This document shows, piece after piece, positions 62,193 to 64,000 of a stretch of DNA of 64,000 bases. Origin of the DNA: Novosphingobium malaysiense. GTDB taxonomy: Bacteria > Pseudomonadota > Alphaproteobacteria > Sphingomonadales > Sphingomonadaceae. Each line of letters begins with the position of its first letter. The first letter of the stretch is position 1. The stretch spans positions 1,280,634-1,344,633 of the forward strand of contig NZ_JTDI01000003.1 in the NCBI RefSeq assembly GCF_000802225.1, in the 5' to 3' direction. The position numbers and the translations under genes were made by a program. Below the pieces are notes generated by a model. The model saw only the letters and a list, made by a program, of their open reading frames with translations, was not told where the DNA came from and did no database searches.

Positions 62193-63536
62193 ATGGTCGA
62201 GCTTCTCAAGCAATTGAGCAATCGCGAGATTGCTACACTCATCTGGATCGGGCTTTTCTTGATCTGGATGCTAGCGATGCCGAAGATTCGGCAATCGCTA
62301 GGCGGCGTTGTCAAAGCCTTCTGTCAACCGGTCATTCTCAGGGTGGTCGCCATAGCGGCGCTCTACATCATGGGCACAATCTGGTTGCTGCATTGGCGCG
62401 GCATCTGGACGACCGATTTCATCTACTCGATCCTCACCTGGGCAATCACATTCGCACTGGTAGCAATGTTCGAGGCGCATAAGCTGGCGTCAGACAAGCG
62501 GCACATGGGCAAGATCATTCGAGACGTCATAAACGTCACGGCAGTGCTCATCTTCATTATCGAACTGCATAGTTTCTCGCTTGTAGTCGAGTTGGTCGCG
62601 CTTCCGGTCCTGACCTTCATCACGCTGATGCACGAGATGGCGAAAATGAAGGAGGAACACGCGGCAGTCGAAAAACTGCTCGGTGCGATCCTCGCGATCG
62701 TAGGCCTGTCTTATCTCGCCCTCAGCCTCTGGCAGACATGGACGGGATATGAGGATATCAATGGGCTCGATACACTTCGCGCCTTCATAATCCCGATCCT
62801 TCTCTCGCTGCTGTTTCTCCCGTTTCTGTTCGGCCTTGGTGTCTACATGACCTATGAGAGGATCTTCGCCAGCCTGTCGCTCTGGATAGATAAGAATCTC
62901 CTAAAGTACTCTAAGCGGCAGGCTGCCATCAGGTGTCGCACCAATCTCGACTACCTCGAACGCTGGCAAAGGGTCATGCAGCGCGAGCGCCCCGAAACGA
63001 AAGAGGTGATACGTAAACTCTTCAAAGATGTAGAAGCGGTTCTGAAGCGCGAGAAGTCGCCGCCTGAAGTCGACCCGAAAGATGGTTGGTCGCCGTGGTC
63101 AGCAAAAGACTTCATGCAGGTCTTCGATCTCGAAACGCGAGATTATCATCAGGGGTATGAAGGAAGATGGTTCGCAGAAACCAACCTCAAGCCTATTGGC
63201 ACGGGATTCCCTCGGAACAACATCGCTTATTACATTGAGGGCGAAGCGAGTTGTGCAAAGCAGCTCAAGCTGAAACTGAACGTCAATGCGCCGGACGGTG
63301 ATGGCGAGGCGCGAGCGTTGTTTGCGCAGGCGGCGCTTTATCTCCTGCTCAAGGCGAGCAATTCAGCGCCGACCAAGCAGATCGAGCGAAAGATCGAGGC
63401 GCTTGGAGATTTTGAACTCGCGAGAGCTCCACACACGATTTCGCTCAAGAAAGACGACTGGTCGCGCGGGACGCGGCCCGAATATGATCTCGTGTTCAAG
63501 ATCGAGATGAAGACTAGTGACAGCTGCCAAGTCTGA
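62193..63536 (+). CDS. Seven-helix membrane protein with cytosolic domain
   Basis: A 447-residue protein with about seven membrane helices in residues 12-225 (for example TLIWIGLFLIWMLAMP, LRVVAIAALYIMGTIWLLHW, FIIPILLSLLFLPFLFGLGV). A cytosolic domain of about 220 residues follows, rich in charge, with YYIEGEASCAKQLKLKLNVN. It has visibly lower GC than the ICE core. It follows the Mrr-like gene by 32 bp and ends at a terminator. A membrane-disrupting effector or sensor role is inference; I recognise no family. Confidence 0.65.
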   Translation: MVELLKQLSNREIATLIWIGLFLIWMLAMPKIRQSLGGVVKAFCQPVILRVVAIAALYIMGTIWLLHWRGIWTTDFIYSILTWAITFALVAMFEAHKLASDKRHMGKIIRDVINVTAVLIFIIELHSFSLVVELVALPVLTFITLMHEMAKMKEEHAAVEKLLGAILAIVGLSYLALSLWQTWTGYEDINGLDTLRAFIIPILLSLLFLPFLFGLGVYMTYERIFASLSLWIDKNLLKYSKRQAAIRCRTNLDYLERWQRVMQRERPETKEVIRKLFKDVEAVLKREKSPPEVDPKDGWSPWSAKDFMQVFDLETRDYHQGYEGRWFAETNLKPIGTGFPRNNIAYYIEGEASCAKQLKLKLNVNAPDGDGEARALFAQAALYLLLKASNSAPTKQIERKIEALGDFELARAPHTISLKKDDWSRGTRPEYDLVFKIEMKTSDSCQV

Positions 63537-63542
63537 GAACAT

Positions 63543-63578
63543 CTGCCATTTGAGTCGTGAGCCGAATGGCAGCTTTTC
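63543..63578 (+). terminator. Intrinsic terminator of the rightward cargo operon
   Basis: CTGCCATT (63543-63550) and AATGGCAG (63565-63572) form a perfect 8-bp stem with a 14-base loop, followed by CTTTTC. It starts six bases after the stop codon of the membrane protein gene. Confidence 0.7.
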
Positions 63579-64000
63579 AGCTTCGATCTGTTAGAAGCCG
63601 ACAGTCTGCAAAGGCCCAGTTTCAGCCAAATCCGCCGCATGAATGTAGGGCAGGTTTCAACGAACTAACTCGAAGCAGGGAATGACGGCTCTGTCGGCGG
63701 CTGCCGACCCAAGTCGCGCCGTTCCGATGCGGTCGCTGGAATGTCCGCTGACGCCGGAACTGGTCATTCGCAACCGGGGTAGCGGCGCGCCCGCTCATGC
63801 TGCTCGGCGGTTAAATCGTCACACTTGGAAGTGGACATTCGAAGCCGGACATCCCAGGTCCATAGGAAGGAAGGAAGGAAGGAAGGAAGGAAGGACTGGG
63901 CCTATCCAGACCGTCCTCTCCGGATCACTTCAACTTGATTTCGGACATCGTGCCGGAGCAAAGTTGACGTCCGTTGGCGCCGCTAGAACGGACGTTTAGC
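63573..64000. other. Noncoding right end of window
   Basis: No convincing gene. An open frame from 63682 to 63999 reads through a tetranucleotide tract and has no protein character. The region repeats words such as GTCCGCTG and CGGACAT found left of the cargo. Confidence 0.4.
63864..63895 (+). repeat. (AGGA)8 tetranucleotide tract
   Basis: Eight uninterrupted copies of AGGA (63864-63895). Such tracts are slippage-prone and can cause phase variation when in or before a gene, but no real gene is seen around it in this window. Confidence 0.9.

Noticed and set aside
51310..63536. Known defence systems (restriction-modification, CBASS, Gabija, Zorya, Druantia)
   Set aside because: No DNA methyltransferase, cyclase, UvrD/OLD ATPase, MotAB-like pair or large helicase is present in the cargo.
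63682..63999. 105-codon frame through the AGGA tract
   Set aside because: No ribosome-binding site, the translation is a simple RKEG repeat, and it runs off the window without any domain.

Overview
This 64 kb window is GC-rich DNA from an alphaproteobacterium, most likely a sphingomonad (Novosphingobium/Sphingobium type). The grounds are gene content and sequence style (metZ, apaG, leuB, recO, UbiK and TspO neighbourhoods; many CaiB/acyl-CoA dehydrogenase/Rieske genes) and a trb conjugation cluster of the kind carried by sphingomonad integrative elements. No database search was possible, so taxonomy is inference.

Positions 1-36.7 kb look like chromosomal backbone. 1-17 kb holds catabolic genes: an MFS permease, a VOC protein, an SDR, a family III CoA transferase, a Na+/alanine symporter, an enoyl-CoA hydratase, a nitronate monooxygenase, two overlapping acyl-CoA dehydrogenases, an amidohydrolase, a TetR regulator, HtpX, a Rieske oxygenase and a DUF1214-type secreted protein. 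Together they suggest oxidation of CoA-activated aromatic or steroid-like acids; the substrate cannot be read from the sequence. 17-32.6 kb is mainly housekeeping: LysR, apaG, a HWE histidine kinase, metZ, a GT39/GT2 lipid-linked glycosylation pair, leuB, recO, ubiK, tspO, tlyA, a Na+/H+ antiporter, an OmpA-type lipoprotein and ilvE. It also holds an 18-codon micro-ORF with a near-perfect anti-16S Shine-Dalgarno and its own terminator. 32.7-36.7 kb carries a second Rieske oxygenase under a TetR regulator with a perfect 13-bp palindromic operator, followed by a YghU-like GST.

At 36.8 kb a tRNA-Gln(UUG) gene is followed directly by a tyrosine integrase, which marks the left end of an integrative and conjugative element (ICE). 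Reading leftward from 50.5 kb is a compact, overlapping operon: traG/virD4, a ribbon-helix-helix gene, trbB, C, D, E, J, L, F, G, I, a DUF2274 gene and an AlpA-like regulator. The last gene overlaps the integrase gene antisense by 114 bp. No relaxase and no second attachment site lie in the window, so the element must continue to the right or be defective.

From 51.3 to 63.5 kb the ICE carries cargo of visibly lower GC with the look of an anti-phage defence island. A leftward three-gene set encodes an acidic IEHT-motif protein, a Schlafen AlbA_2-domain protein and a PD-(D/E)xK plus SEC-C protein. A rightward set encodes an unknown protein, a HEPN protein with an intact RNSFLH motif, a protein with a D...SDK nuclease-like signature, a 1076-residue Mrr-like nuclease with a long helical C-terminus, and a protein with about seven membrane segments and a cytosolic domain, closed by a terminator at 63.54 kb. 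I do not recognise this combination as a named system, and it is the best candidate here for something undescribed.
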